Shown here piece by piece: positions 51,901 through 63,926 of a stretch of DNA of 64,000 bases. The notes under the pieces were generated by a model. It ran no database searches. It was not told the origin of the DNA and saw nothing but the letters and a program-made list of their open reading frames with translations. The stretch comes from Misgurnus anguillicaudatus (Eukaryota > Chordata > Actinopteri > Cypriniformes > Cobitidae): contig NC_073354.2 in the NCBI RefSeq assembly GCF_027580225.2, positions 30,276,001 through 30,340,000 on the forward strand, given 5' to 3'. Both the position numbers and the translations under genes were made by a program. Position 1 is the first letter of the stretch. The number at the start of each line of letters is the position of its first letter.

Positions 51901-54633
51901 TAAGTATTCGCTAAATGACGTGCAGGTGTGTGAGACTGAGTCTTCGGTAGACTGATTTGCAATAAAAAAGACGAACGTTTTTTTTTTTTTTTTTTTTACA
52001 AATGTCGTCTTCCTTGTATAAAACAGTAAATAGCTGGCAAAGGAAAAATGCAAGTTGTGCATCATGTAGTTGTGTAGACAGACAACTTGTCAAAATGAAA
52101 TGAAGAGCAACATGAAGCTAAAAATGATCTATCCGTTAGATGGCAGCATTTCTCTATAAAAACATATTTGGTGTACTTGTTTGAACTCTGCCTACCCAGA
52201 CATGATTTTAAAATCAAACCATTTCATTTGTACTATTTTATTGTTTTAAAGTCGTGTTTTAATATTCATATTAAAATTATTGTATTTTCCCATTGTCGTT
52301 AAAGGTTGGGCACATTTAACCAAAAGAATTGTGAACATACCATGGTATCATATGCTAATACTATGCTATAATACTATTATATAACTAAATTATACTCATA
52401 TTTACGTACCAAGGAATATAAAGGCCTTAATACCCCAAAGTAGACTACTTCAAAGAAAAACATGCTACTATTATTGTTCTATTTGATGCTTTTATTCTTT
52501 GTTTTACGTAAAGAATGAATCACAGCAGAATGGAAAGATACAATAACACAGTTATGTAAAATAAGCAGACATAGAGATCTAAGCATACAGTAAGTATAGA
52601 GGGAACTCTGAAAGACTTAATAAATGTATCGCCTGATCTTTCATAATTTGAGAACCATTTAATGAAAGCTAGTCACACAATCATGTTTCATCTGCACTTA
52701 AATTGAGTCTAGTATTTCTTTTAAAAACTCATATGCTCAATGCATTCCTTTGAGAGTACGCCAAATAATAAGCAAACAGTTAATGTCATTGTCAAGTGTG
52801 CCCTAGAGCCTAGAATAGGCCTATGCTTTGCCTGTGATCATATCTATTAACTGCTTTTACCTTGTATTAACTATTAAATATTGAAGCATCCACGCTTCTT
52901 GGCCATGTTCACACCACTCGCTCCCTGTGTGATGTTTTGGGGAGATCATGTGCGCCCTTGATATATGGCGGCCACTTCAAAGGCAGGGGCCCGGCGTGAG
53001 AACCAACCGCTCTAAAGCAGATAACCGGCGGATTTATGGCCCCGCGCTTTTCCCATGCTTGTCGGTGGGCAGCAGGCGCTGTTTGCCTTAATCCCCATTC
53101 AGTTGGAAATCCTGATACTTTTTTTCTTAAGGAATTTAATGGTGTGACAGTGATTTACTAATGTAAATCTGTCTAACAGACCCTGGCATAAAGGGAGTGG
53201 ATTAGGCCGGCATAAAGACCCATCTTGGAGAGGAGTGACTGGTGTTGTTTTGCTTTCATGTGGCGAACACCATTGCAGCCGGGCCAGCGGTTCGTTCACG
53301 CCCGCCAGAACAGCTATACATACGTTTTGACTTGAGCCGCTCCCGAGGGACCAAAGAGGAGGGGGGGTTGTCTTCAAATAGCAGTAAACATCAAATAAAA
53401 TCGCTTTTTTTGACGATTCAGCAACTATGGGATGATAAAAATATGTTTATTTTGGGTTTTAATAAAAATTATGTGACAAACTTTGTCAAAATGTAACAAT
53501 CTTCACTTTGTAACAGTGTGTAACTTCTCAAAATGTCATGTTTGTATGTTCGATGATTTATAACTGTTGAAGTGGCACTTTGTTTGTTTCTTCTGCGCTA
53601 TTAAAAAACACATAAAAGAGCACAAATATCTTTCTACCATACAATTTCAAGAACTCACATTATGCTATGGGAAAACAATTACTTTTTCTCATAACATTCC
53701 AGGATCTGTTGTGGTGAACAAAATGATGGTTTCATGGCATATGTATTAAAATGAAGGACTCTTTCTACTTTTTTTGCATAGAAAATGGTTACATTTTACG
53801 CACCGTGGTAGGGTTATTAAAAGTAAAAAAGTAACAGTAGTATCATTCAGTAGAAAATCTCACATATGAGCATTAGTGAATGTTATTTTCTTATTTAGTA
53901 GGCCTATTGTGTAAAGTGGAGAAGATCCAGTCTCCTCCGAAACAGTAGTGATTGAAGTGCATCATACCAACATCTCATCCGACTAATTTTAATATAAACT
54001 CTAGTTACAAACTTACACATGTACAGATTTACAAACTGGATTGTTAAATCGTTGATTATAAAACCGATTCACGCCTCACTTTAGTGATTATCTGCAAAAC
54101 CTTTGGTTTGTCTCGGAACAAGCTGTTATGTATCATTCAAAATCTACTAGTAAGTATATAAGTGTTAAAATCAATACAATCCTTAGTACTGAAAATATCT
54201 CAATGCATACTTATGTCAAATGCAGCATTTAAGTATTGTAAGTCACACAGTACAGCCCTTTCACAAAGTAGTGCGTCACACTCTTAAAAATAAAGGTGCC
54301 ATAGAAGAACCAAAAATGGATCCATAAAGAACCTTTAACTTTCACAATAGGTTCTTCAGACAATTAAAAGTTGAGAAACGAAAGACAAAATTGTTTCTTC
54401 TATGGCATTGCTGTGAAGAACCCTTTCTTTGTGAGAACGTACGAGTAAGTGGAACAGTGAAAGAGGATAACATAAAGATGTTCTTTCAAAAAGGCAATTG
54501 ATCTTCATCCTTATAAGTGTCCACACAGTGAAAAGTGTAAATTTTTTGTTGTCTCCCACGTAAAACCGGTCAAGAAAACAGCCCAAGGCACAGTAGCCGT
54601 TCTCGTTCCTCTATGTACATGCAAATCCAAGTC
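51901..54633. other. pex7-hey2 intergenic region and hey2 3' flank
   Basis: No gene was seen. Two GC-richer unique blocks (about 52880-53100 and 53180-53370) stand out. A small MITE at about 54283-54450 (CTCTTAAAAATAAAGGTGCC with GCATTGCTGTGAAGAACC) lies in or next to the hey2 3' UTR. A minus-strand AATAAA (complement of TTTATT near 53440) is a possible but unproven hey2 poly(A) signal. Confidence 0.5.
52880..53100. other. Candidate regulatory block downstream of hey2
   Basis: A sharp rise in GC within AT-rich surroundings: GATATATGGCGGCCACTTC, GGCAGGGGCCCGGCGTGAG, CAGATAACCGGCGGATTTAT, TGCCTTAATCCCCATTCAG. Motif density (GATA, homeobox TAATCC) fits an enhancer. No coding frame. Confidence 0.4.
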
Positions 54634-57369
54634 TTAAAAAGCTCCCACTTCAGTTCCCCACGGCCGATACGGTTTACTGTTTCCACTGCCGCTACTCTGT
54701 TGGGAAGACGTGGATGTGGAAACGGACGGGCTCACGGCTGAAGAAGCCACGGAAGATGCCGTTACGCTTGGGCTGAAGAGAGGAAAACCTCCTGGAAACG
54801 ACAGAGGGAAGGTCTGGGCGGCGGCGGCGGCGGCAGCAGCGTGAACCGTGGCCGATAACGAAAGGAGGGAGGTGGACAGCGGCGGCACGCAAGGAGCGAC
54901 GCTGCCTGTAGAGGGAGCTCTCAGAGCGGAGTCAGTGTGGGTAAAGGAGGAGGTCAGCAGGGCCGCTCCTCTTTGAGGAACCTCGGAGAGCCTGCCGGAG
55001 GGACCGTCGGATGACGGCGGAAGTCCGCTTTGATGCAGGAACGCCGCAGGTATGGGATGCAACGCGGCGGCCCAATGGTGCGGGTGGAGGGCCTGCTGGT
55101 GATGTGCCATGGATGTGGTGATGGCGGCCGCTTCCCTCTGCGAGGCGCAGCTGCTAAGGTGGGAAACCAAGCGGACACGGAGGGGATCGCTGGAGTCCAG
55201 ACCTTCAACTGAGCTCAAATATCTGGCAACTTCAGTGAGGCACTCCCTAAATCCGATGCTCATGAAGTCCATTGCAAGGGAATGGGCATCAAAATATCCT
55301 AAGATAGAGAAAGAGAAAAAATTTTTGTAAGTGTGCTGTGCCTTTAAATTTAATTAAGTTTTAATGAAGCCAACAGCTGGTAAAAGTCGATGTATAGTCC
55401 AACTGCGCTCAAGAGGCTAAACCTAAACACACCGAAATCGTGACCTGACCTGTTTGCATGTTTGTTTTGACTCCCCAATGCTTTGGTTTTAACACTCGCT
55501 ACCAAACCCCCGACAGTGTAGCCTGTGAATGTGGCCCCACACCCTCCCATGGATTTATGAAAGCAAACACAATCCCAGGGTCAAGTGCTGCTTTTGTCCT
55601 GCCGCTTCTTTCCCACGAGTTCAATCCTACCATTAACATTGATTTTCTCTTTAATCTGTTCAAAAGGGAACTTCATGTTCAGATTATACAGCGTTCACAA
55701 AACAGAAGCAAGGCACGTACCTTTTCCTCCTGTGGACTGGAGCATCTTTAAATGATCCACTGTCATCTGTAATATTTCAGCTTTTTCTAATTTGGCTGAA
55801 CCCTTGATAGAAAAAAAAAAACAGTGTGGTGGTTAAGATGAAACTTTGTGCTTTTAACAAACATTACTGATATTTGAATGCATAAAGCACATACCATTAG
55901 AGACAATATGGTTATGGTACACTCACCTGTTTCTCAAATGCTGTAGGGACCAGGCGACGCAACTCTGATAGACTATTATTTATTCGATCTCTTCGTCTTT
56001 TCTCAATTATCTAAAAGTATTATTATAGTAAGATCAACGTAATATGATGCATCACTAATTCTAATGAAATTATTGTAATAATACATATCACAAATATTAA
56101 AGCTAAAGATCAATATTTAATTATCCCTCTCCGCTTCTTTCTGGCCATAACTTGGGATGTTGTGGTAGGTGAGCCACATCTTATAAATGATCCACTGCTT
56201 TGACTAAGGAGGTAAAGAAAGTGAAGACATTTTTTATTTAATAATATTTCTTATTTAAAATGTGTAAATTTCAAAGTTTACCTGCATGATCTGACTCTTA
56301 AAAGTATTTATATGGTGTAACCTAATTTTGTCAAGTATAAAAATATTTTGACCTAAATTAACAACAAAAAAAGTAATAATTTTCTTAGTTTTAAGTGAAT
56401 AATTAGCCTATACATATTTTTTTCTATAAAAAAATATAGAAAACCTATGTGAAAAAGTAGTACACTTCCATAGTGTACTTAAAGTGCTTTATTTTTGCAC
56501 ACTAATTCTGTACTTAATATACTAAAAATTAATCTAAGTGTACTTCACTGTGCTATTTTGAGACACCATAAATACGAACTAAAATGTGCTAAAATGTATT
56601 TAAAAAATGTATTTAGGTATAGCACTTGTAATAAACTTGAACCCATCTTTGTATGAAAGTTGAGTTCAAGTTAACTAAATACATTTTTAATACAGAGATA
56701 GTATGTTAAAAGTGCATTATTCATGGTGTCTCAAAATAGCATGAATAAGTACACTTAGATAATTTTAAGAACATCTTAAGAAGTACTAAAGATGAATTTT
56801 TTGTATATTAAGTACAAAATTAGTGTGTGAAAATAAAGCACTTTTAGTACACTATGGAAGTGTACTAATTTTTCACCTGCTATACATTTACATTTTTAGT
56901 AACATCTAACTTTATTTATTCACTTCTCACTTTGTATAAACAGCTTTTAAATACATAACTTTACTTTATGCTTATATGTACTTTTGTTAAAATAAGAAAA
57001 TATATTTATATATATCTAACACTATTCTTTTTCAAAACACATTAAACTTCATATTTGGAACATTACATACAATAATAATTATAATAATAATCATTGTTAT
57101 AATAAAATAATTGTTGTCAATAAAATTAAAAGTTATTAATAAAAGTGAGGTATTAAAGTTGTCATTTATGTCCAGACTGACCGAGTTTATCTAATTTCTA
57201 ACAATAACACCATCATTATTAAGCCTGTTCCCACCATTTAACGCATCAAAGTTAAAGTTACAGATAAACAATGTTTCCAGTCCTACCCAGAATAGTTATT
57301 CTCGCTGCCCACATCTATAGTTTCATCCATGTCACTGTCGGACGTGCTGTCCTCACACGGGCGCTTCAT
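54634..57369 (-). CDS. hey2: HEY2, bHLH-Orange transcriptional repressor (complete, 5 exons, 330 aa)
   Basis: Exons, minus strand: 57287-57369, 56125-56203, 55927-56010, 55721-55802 and 54634-55298; sum 993 nt. Hey2 (gridlock in zebrafish) is a nuclear Notch effector in arterial and heart development. The start is [20 protein letters not shown], as in orthologues. The basic region [20 protein letters not shown] (from residue 47) has the Hey-type glycine G54 where Hes proteins have proline. The HLH follows to about residue 103. The Orange domain runs from about 112 to 160. There is a poly-Ala run of eight ([12 protein letters not shown]), and the C-terminus [12 protein letters not shown] has the YRPW motif (320-323). 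Introns 1, 3 and 4 are GT-AG. Intron 2 (56011-56124, 114 nt), which splits G54 from I55, appears to start with AT. No in-frame alternative keeps the bHLH. Confidence 0.97.
56453..56876. mobile_element. Fold-back element in hey2 intron 1
   Basis: Left TAGTACACTTCCATAGTGTA and right TACACTATGGAAGTGTACTA are inverted. Arms extend with AAGTGCTTTATTTT and GTACTTAATATAC. A diverged relative lies at 30605-30950. Confidence 0.8.
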
Positions 57370-57610
57370 GGTGATGCGGTGCGCTCAGGTACAGTCGCCA
57401 AACTTCACTGCGCGTCTTTCCCACGAGCCGCTGGAGCCTCGCGCTCACACTCACGCCCACCTCCTGTTCTGGGAACACCCATCGAAAAAAGAAAACACGC
57501 CCCGAGAGCCCGAACGGAGGTCTCAGACTTCATTCCCTTGATAATTGACTCTGGCTGGCTTCAGCACGAGCGTGAGAAACACTTTACGCACGAAAGGCGA
57601 CGGTGAGCTG
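57370..57610 (-). promoter_or_regulatory. hey2 promoter/5' UTR with CSL (RBPJ) sites
   Basis: On the minus strand CGTGGGAA (57418-57425), a consensus CSL/RBPJ site, lies about 50 bp upstream of the ATG. TTCCCAG (57469-57475), a weaker site in the opposite orientation, is about 45 bp farther. The block is CpG-rich (GCGCGTCTTTC, GAGCCCGAACGGAGG). Hey genes are known direct Notch targets, so direct CSL control is plausible. The spacing is too wide for a classical paired site. Confidence 0.6.
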
Positions 57611-57959
57611 GAGCCGCAGGCTGGAAATGTAGGTAAAGGGTTTCTGGCAGGGATCACATGAGGATGTAAGCCCTTGATTGTTGCCAACATGTAGTCAAGT
57701 TTATTAAGGAAATGCATAACATTATGATGATTACATAACATTTAAATGAGCTACAATAAATTACAATGTCAAAGAATTTGATACATTTAAAATAAAAACT
57801 CGGCTTGTTGTCGTTATTTTATAGTATATATGTTACTTTTTTATTTTTAATATTCATACTTTATAAAACATTTGCACATTTGGTAAGCACGTTTTTTTTA
57901 TTTTACAAGTTAAACGTTGTAGTAAACATGCAGAATATGGTTGAAAAAGTTGTTTTGAG

Positions 57960-58330
57960 TTCTCAGGGAGTTTGAAAAACATAGGCGTACACACAGAAAG
58001 ACACACACTGACACAGACACACTTTCACACACGGCCGTCTCATCCAGTTGGAGGCTCCAGCTGTAGTGAATTTCCTGGGTTAAACAGTGAAGACGGCACA
58101 TTGTTTGGGCTCACAAACCCCCCTTGTCATGTGCCTTCCCCCTGGTGGAGCGTAGCACGGTCTCCCAGGCAGGCCGCCAGTGCGATGCCTCGTTCCCACA
58201 GCTCCGAGCCCTTCGCTGAAACCCAATCACCATGTAAGAGGCAGCCAGAAACACAGGGAAGGTCAGCAGAGCCCCTGCCATTGAGAGGATACTGTTAGCC
58301 AGGCGGCACCGCCACTACTGCGACCGCAGC
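57960..58330. other. Candidate conserved block upstream of hey2, with a CSL-type site
   Basis: A GC-rich unique island about 0.6-0.9 kb upstream of hey2, between AT-rich stretches. It has TTCCCAC (58193-58199, the complement of GTGGGAA), the palindrome GGCGGCACCGCC and several CAGGCAGGCC-type motifs. Both strands give open frames; the minus frame would read FPVFLAASYMVIGFQRR. Neither has a recognisable domain or clear splice borders, so I favour a regulatory element over an exon. Confidence 0.4.
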
Positions 58331-58780
58331 TCATAACTCTATTCTTCGCATTGTTTGTTTGTTGCATGCCCAATTTAACTAACATGGAGAACTGTATATG
58401 TAAATGTGCCATAATGTATCAACAGCAGGATGCTTTGCAATATTTTTGGGAATCCCACAATAAAGCCCACAATTCACCTTGAGAGCATGACACTCAGCTT
58501 TATTTAGGAATTAATAAAAAACGCTCACTTAGGGTGTTTTTTGTACAAAGTTAAAGGTGCAATGTGGGACTTAAGAAGTTTATCTCGACAGAAATGCAAT
58601 ATAATATACATAACTTTATTATCAGTGGTGAATAAAGACCTTACTAAATGAACTGTATTGTTTTTATTACCTTAGAATGAGCCATTTTATCTACATACAT
58701 CACGGCTCCCTAGAAGTCACCATTTCGCGCCACCATGTTTCTACAGTAGCCCTAAAGGACAAACTTTTGTCACCATTGGT

Positions 58781-59437
58781 GCTTTTCCATTGCATAGTAC
58801 CCCACGGTTTGGTTTGGGTCAGGTTGGGTCAGCTCATCTCACTTGGTTAACTTTTTCATCGAGTTTAGTAACACTTCGGAGTGGGAGGGATTATAGGGGT
58901 GTCGTTATATTTGCGCTGCCTACTGCTGTGACATCATACAATTGAGAGCGTTGTTGTACATCCCCATAAATTTATTTATTTCTCAGTCCGCCACAAAATT
59001 TAAATTGACCACCACAAATAAATGTTTGCACATCGCGTTTATCACTACCTCTGTATCACATGACAGTTTCTGTACAAAAACCTGTGGCGTCAGTCGGCGT
59101 GCTCCGCTGAGCCTCATTTAAGTTGCATTTAAGCATATGCAGACGTGCGCGATGCGAATGTGCCGCCACAAACTGCAAGTCTGAAAAAAACTGTTATGCT
59201 GTTCCTGATTCTCAACCTGTGGATGTTTTTCATCGCTAAAATGATCAGTGATCTACAGTGTTTTCACGTCACGTTTTGGTATCAGCTCGGGTCACTTGGA
59301 ACCCCAACTGAGGGGTAAAAAATTATCGGGGACTACGTACTGCACCCAGTGGAAAAGCCCCCAAAAGTAAGCTGAACTGACCCAAACCAAACCAAACCAA
59401 ACCGTGGGGTACTACGCAATGGAAAAGCGCCATATGT
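58781..59437. mobile_element. TIR DNA element, about 657 bp
   Basis: Starts GGTGCTTTTCCATTGCATAG and ends CTACGCAATGGAAAAGCGCC. Inner TACCCCACGGTTTGGTTTGG also pairs. This is a Harbinger-like fish end type; no transposase. Confidence 0.75.
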
Positions 59438-59459
59438 TGTCTCAGACGATGACGTGTTT

Positions 59460-60290
59460 GGGCGATTCTCACAAAATCCATATTTAGAAGGTGTCCAGCA
59501 TCACAGTTTTTAAAAAACCCTTGAAGCCAATTTTTTTGGGGCATATAAGATTAAGGTCTGAACTTACTATAACCATTATTTTTAGAGGATTTAAAACTTA
59601 TTTCCTATAGAATAATTTACATTTTTTTAGATTATCATTATAAAAAATTATCATTACTGCAACATGATATTACATTAAATATATGCATTTACAAACTCAT
59701 GCTTCGGTAATGAGAACTAAAAAGTTGTCTAGGTACTATGACAAACAAAATTTCAACTTTTATCAGGAGAGAAAAAATAAGAACTGCTTACCTGCTAGCC
59801 ATCTTGAGTGTCAGTTAATTATGTCCCTTCCAACATTTTTTTCTTTGAAAATGTTAGTTCCTTGAGGGCTTAAACAATGATTACAAATTGTTGCGGAGGA
59901 TGAGAAAATTGGTCTTGGACACATTTATATTCCTTATTATTGTCTCTACATTTACCAATGATCACCAAATACCACATGTTTCTTTACTGTAAATGTTTAT
60001 AGTATAACATGCACTGAAGCGTTTTATTTTTTAGATTTTTTTAATTATAAATATTTCCATGTCAAAGAACCCAAATCCAGTCATGGACACGTTGCGGTAA
60101 TGAACATTTTCCCCTAAAATGTGGAAAAAACAACAAAATTGGTTTGTAAGATGTCATTTGAAATCATGTGCAAAATAGTACGTGAAGAGATGTTTGTAAC
60201 TGTATGCTTCTTATTTTGATACTCTTACTTTGCATTTACTTTTTTATCAAAATGTTTCATGACACCTAATTTCGCAAGAATCACTCGTTT
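59460..60290. mobile_element. Second copy of the TCATTACCGCAA repeat family
   Basis: Starts GGGCGATTCTCACAAAATCC and ends near TTTCGCAAGAATCACTCG. TTGCGGTAATGA at about 60094, ATTACTGCAACA at about 59653 and GTTGCGGAGGATGAG link it to 45742-46612. Confidence 0.5.
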
Positions 60291-60460
60291 GTCCTGTGGC
60301 GGCTACTGTAGCTTTACTATGCGTTTTGAAAAGGAGGGGTGAGCTGTGGACTGAGCCATTGGTTGCAATTTATAATCTCACCACTAAAAGTACCACACTG
60401 TACCTTTAAATGTGTTGTTTTTTTAAAATATGAATATACTATATGCAATATTGTACAATA

Positions 60461-61006
60461 CACTCACCTAAAGGATTATTAGGAACACCTGTTCAATTTC
60501 TCATTAATGCAATGGTGTGGTGTGTGGGATGTTTTCTTGGCACACTTTAGGCCCCTTAGTGCCAATTGTGCATCTTTAAATGCCACGGCCTACCTGAGCA
60601 TTGTTTCTGACCATGTCCATCCCTTTATGACCACCATGTACCCATCCTCTGATGGCTACTTCCAGCAGGATAATGCACCATGTCACAAAGCTCAAATCAT
60701 TTCAAATTGGTTTCTTGAACATGACAATGAGTTCACTGTACTAAAATGGCCCCAACAGTCACCAGATCTCAACCCAATAGAGCATATTTGGGATGTGGGG
60801 AAATAGGAGCTTTGTGCCCTGGATGAGCATCCCACAAATCTCCATCAACTGCAAGATGCTATCCTATCAATATGGGCCAACATTTCTAAAGAATGCTTTT
60901 AGCACCTTGTTGAATCAATGCCACGTAGAATTAAGGCAGTTCTGAAGGCGAAAGGGGGTCAAACACAGTATTAGAATGGTGTACCTAATAATCCTTTAGG
61001 TGAGTG
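60461..61006 (+). mobile_element. Tc1/mariner element, internally deleted
   Basis: Inverted ends CACTCACCTAAAGGATTATT (60461) and AATAATCCTTTAGGTGAGTG (61006), flanked by TA. Between them lies the C-terminal part of a Tc1 transposase on the plus strand (60630-60806), with QQDNAPCHKA, VLKWPQQSPDLNPIEHIWDV and a stop soon after. An intact member would be over 1 kb, so it is a dead derivative. Confidence 0.9.
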
Positions 61007-61010
61007 TATG

Positions 61011-61223
61011 TTAAAGGGTAAGATCATCCCAAAAAATGTGAAAAGTTGCCATTATTAAAAGACTTAGGGCCATATTTACTAAACGGGACAAATTAGTGCA
61101 AGAGCGCAATTCCAAAAAAGCGCAGATGACGCATATGCATTTTGGTTCAGAACAACAAAGAAAACAACAGGGAGTGTGAACAACATGACAACACGTAAAT
61201 TTTTTGCTGAACTATCCCTTTAA
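61011..61223. mobile_element. Decayed TTAA MITE abutting the Tc1 copy
   Basis: Starts TTAAAGGGTAAGATCATCCC and ends GCTGAACTATCCCTTTAA. The middle shows only weak pairing. Confidence 0.5.
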
Positions 61224-61491
61224 AAAGGTATAGGCTATATGTACAGTTCATGACTGTTCACAGAAAGGATGAGACTGTGTCAGTAGGATGTGTATTGTTA
61301 AAAGTTTGGCTTTAAAGTTTTGTTAACATTTTTGGATATTTGTTTCTATGAAGATTATTACATGATGAAGTCAATAAAACGCAATAAGCTGTGACAGCCT
61401 ACCCATACATTGTGACAACATGGCCCTCTGACAATTAATACAAAATTTCCCAGACCGTAATGGTGGAAATATTATAAAGTTTACCTAAGAC

Positions 61492-61917
61492 TTAAAGGAA
61501 TGGTCTACTCATTTTCAGTATTGAAATGTGTTATTACCTTAACTAAAAATTGTTGATACATCACTCTATCATCTGTGTGCGTGCACGTAAGCGCTGGAGC
61601 GCGCTGCGACGCTTCGATAGCATTTAGCTTAGCCCCATTCATTCAATGGTACCATTTAGAGATAAAGTTAGAAGTGACCAAACACATCAACGTTTTTCCT
61701 ATTTAAGACGAGTAGTTATACGAGCAAGTTTGGTGGTAAAAAATAAAACGTAGCGCTTTTCTAAGCGGATTTAAAAGAGGAACTATATTTTATGGCGTAA
61801 TAGCACTTTTGGGAGTACTTACGTGCACGCACACAGATGATAGAGGGATGTATCAACAATTCTTAGTTAAGGTAATAACATATTTTAAAATTGAAAATGA
61901 GTAGACTATTCCTTTAA
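61492..61917. mobile_element. TTAA-flanked TIR element
   Basis: Starts TTAAAGGAATGGTCTACTCA and ends TGAGTAGACTATTCCTTTAA. The arms share TGTTGATACAT and GATAGAG... motifs, and the interior resembles the element at 8470-8883 (TTAGCCCCATTCATTC). Confidence 0.85.
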
Positions 61918-61929
61918 GGTTTACTTTAC

Positions 61930-62190
61930 TTACTACATCAGCCTTTGGCTTTAACACCCTTCAGCAGATCTAGTCCTTATCACAGATAGCTCTAATCAAA
62001 CTGTCAACAGCCTCTCATAGCCTCAAGCAGGCTGCAGTTCTCCCAGGTGTCACCAAAAGTATATAAGGTCTAATTAAAGCAGTCTGTCCTGCTTCACAGA
62101 CCCGGACTTTCCCTCGGTTTCCCCCGATGATTGATAGTATTTTCAGGATAAATAAAGTTTTATAGTAATACTAACAGCCCCCTTACTGCT
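61930..62190. other. Candidate conserved non-coding block upstream of hey2
   Basis: Unique text with CCTTATCACAGATAGCTCTA, ATCAAACTGTCAACAGCCTC and GAGATTAGACC-like motifs. It lies between two transposons and is unlike either; no coding frame. Confidence 0.3.
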
Positions 62191-62429
62191 AAAGGATATG
62201 CGAAATACATTGAAATGTGAAAAACGAATCTGGTTTAATTTCTTCCCTGCTGCTCAAAATAAAAGGAGTTGTGTTTTTACTCAAAATGGTAAAAACAAAA
62301 AAATTTCACAGACTCGCTTTCTGTTTGTTTTCGAGTTTCATCCTTGGCTGATGGAAAAACAAGTGCTACTGTTATCGGTCCAGGCAGGACTACAAAACAA
62401 AAACCGGAATACGGCCGACTTTGAGGCTG

Positions 62430-62940
62430 CTGGAGGGTAACTGAAGCTATAGGCTGTCACCTCGCCTTCTGCAGGTCTAGTATTGGGTTTGGTGGACGTT
62501 TCTGGATGCTTTGTGTGTGTGTGTTTCTGCATTTCCCAGGCAAGAGGAAGGATTCCTTTCATCCCAAACATACTTGCTTGCAGAAGGCGTTCGGCCCTGC
62601 CCCTGGGCCCGGCGAGAGGGGCCCAGCCCTGGTGTGCCATGCTATCAGTGGTTCCCAAGGCTGGCCAGCCTGGGAAAAGCTGGGTGGACCCGTTCCAAAA
62701 TCAGCATTATATGCATTGTTGTTCTTACCCTCCCTGAGTCCCAAGCACACAATGAAAACAACAGCAACAGCCACAATCTCAAGCCCTTCTCTGAGCACAA
62801 GGCTGCCCTTAGTCACTCGCAAACTGCCTTTTTAAAACAAAGTTAACTGCTTCATGGCACAGGACATGTTGCCTGGGCACCAGCTTCCTCAGCTGGGACT
62901 CCTCCTTAAGTGTACAGAGACCTGTTTGTGATCCAGGGTG
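62430..62940. other. Candidate conserved non-coding block upstream of hey2
   Basis: A GC-rich unique island (CCTGCCCCTGGGCCCGGCGA) with overlapping short frames on both strands. Open frames of 80-110 codons here are expected from the composition, and none has a recognisable domain. Confidence 0.35.
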
Positions 62941-63051
62941 AAAAATAGTCTGGTTACATTTACGTATAGTTCATGAAAACTTTAAACGTAGTAGTTACTC
63001 AGTAAATTCACTTCGGACACTGAAATCACTGTTTAGCAATAATTCAAGGAC

Positions 63052-63926
63052 TTAAAGGATTAGTCAATTTTCTTAAAAAAATCCAGATAATTTACTCACC
63101 ACCATGTCATCCAAAATGTTGATGTCTTTCTTTGTTCAGTCAAGAAGAAATTATGTTTTTTGAGGAAAACATTTCAGGATTTTTCTCATTTTAATGGACT
63201 TTAATGGACCCCAACACTTAACAGTTTTAATGCTGTTTAAAATTGAAGTTTCAAAGGACAAAAAACGATCTCAAACGACGCTTAAGGGTCGTATCTAGTA
63301 AAACGGTTGTCATTTTTGACCAAAAAAATAAAAAATATGCACTTTTAATACACAACTTCTCGTCTTCCTCCATTCTTGTGACGCGTCAGTGCAACCTCAC
63401 GTAATTGCGTAATGACGTCAAAAGGTCACGTGTTACATATTAAACGCACATTTGCAGACCATTTTAAATAATAAATTGACACAAAGACATTAATTAGTAT
63501 CATTCGATATACAACAAGGTCTGAACGGTCCTCTTTCTCCACACTTGTAAACACTGGGGCGTAGTTTCGCATACGTCATCCGTGACCTCTTGATGTGATG
63601 ACATATTACGTGAGGTCGTGCCGAAGGAAGACGAGAAGTTGCATATTTTTTAATTTTTTGCCAAAAATGACAATCGTTTCGCTAGATAAGACCCTTATGC
63701 CTTTTTTGAGATCATTTAGAGTCCTTTGAAACTGCAATTTTAAACTGCATTAAAACTTAAGTATTGGGGTCCATTAAAGTCCATTAAAATGAGAAAAATC
63801 CTGAAATGTTTTCCTCAAAAAACATAATTTCTTCTCGGCTGAACAAAGAAAGACATCAACATTTGGGATGACATGGTGGTGAATAAATTATCAGGATTTT
63901 TTTAAGAAAATGGACTAATCCTTTAA
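63052..63926. mobile_element. Intact TTAA fold-back MITE, about 875 bp
   Basis: Starts TTAAAGGATTAGTCAATTTT and ends GGACTAATCCTTTAA. The arms, over 400 bp each, are near-perfect inverted complements down to a small centre near 63480. It is the reference for the interrupted copy in esco2 intron 6. Confidence 0.9.

Noticed and set aside
60507..60806. Intact transposase gene
   Set aside because: Only the C-terminal part of a Tc1 transposase remains, and the 546-bp element is too short for a full one.
62483..62846. Three overlapping frames of 84-111 codons on the plus strand and two on the minus
   Set aside because: GC-rich composition explains their openness. They overlap each other, show no domain and have no matching splice partners.
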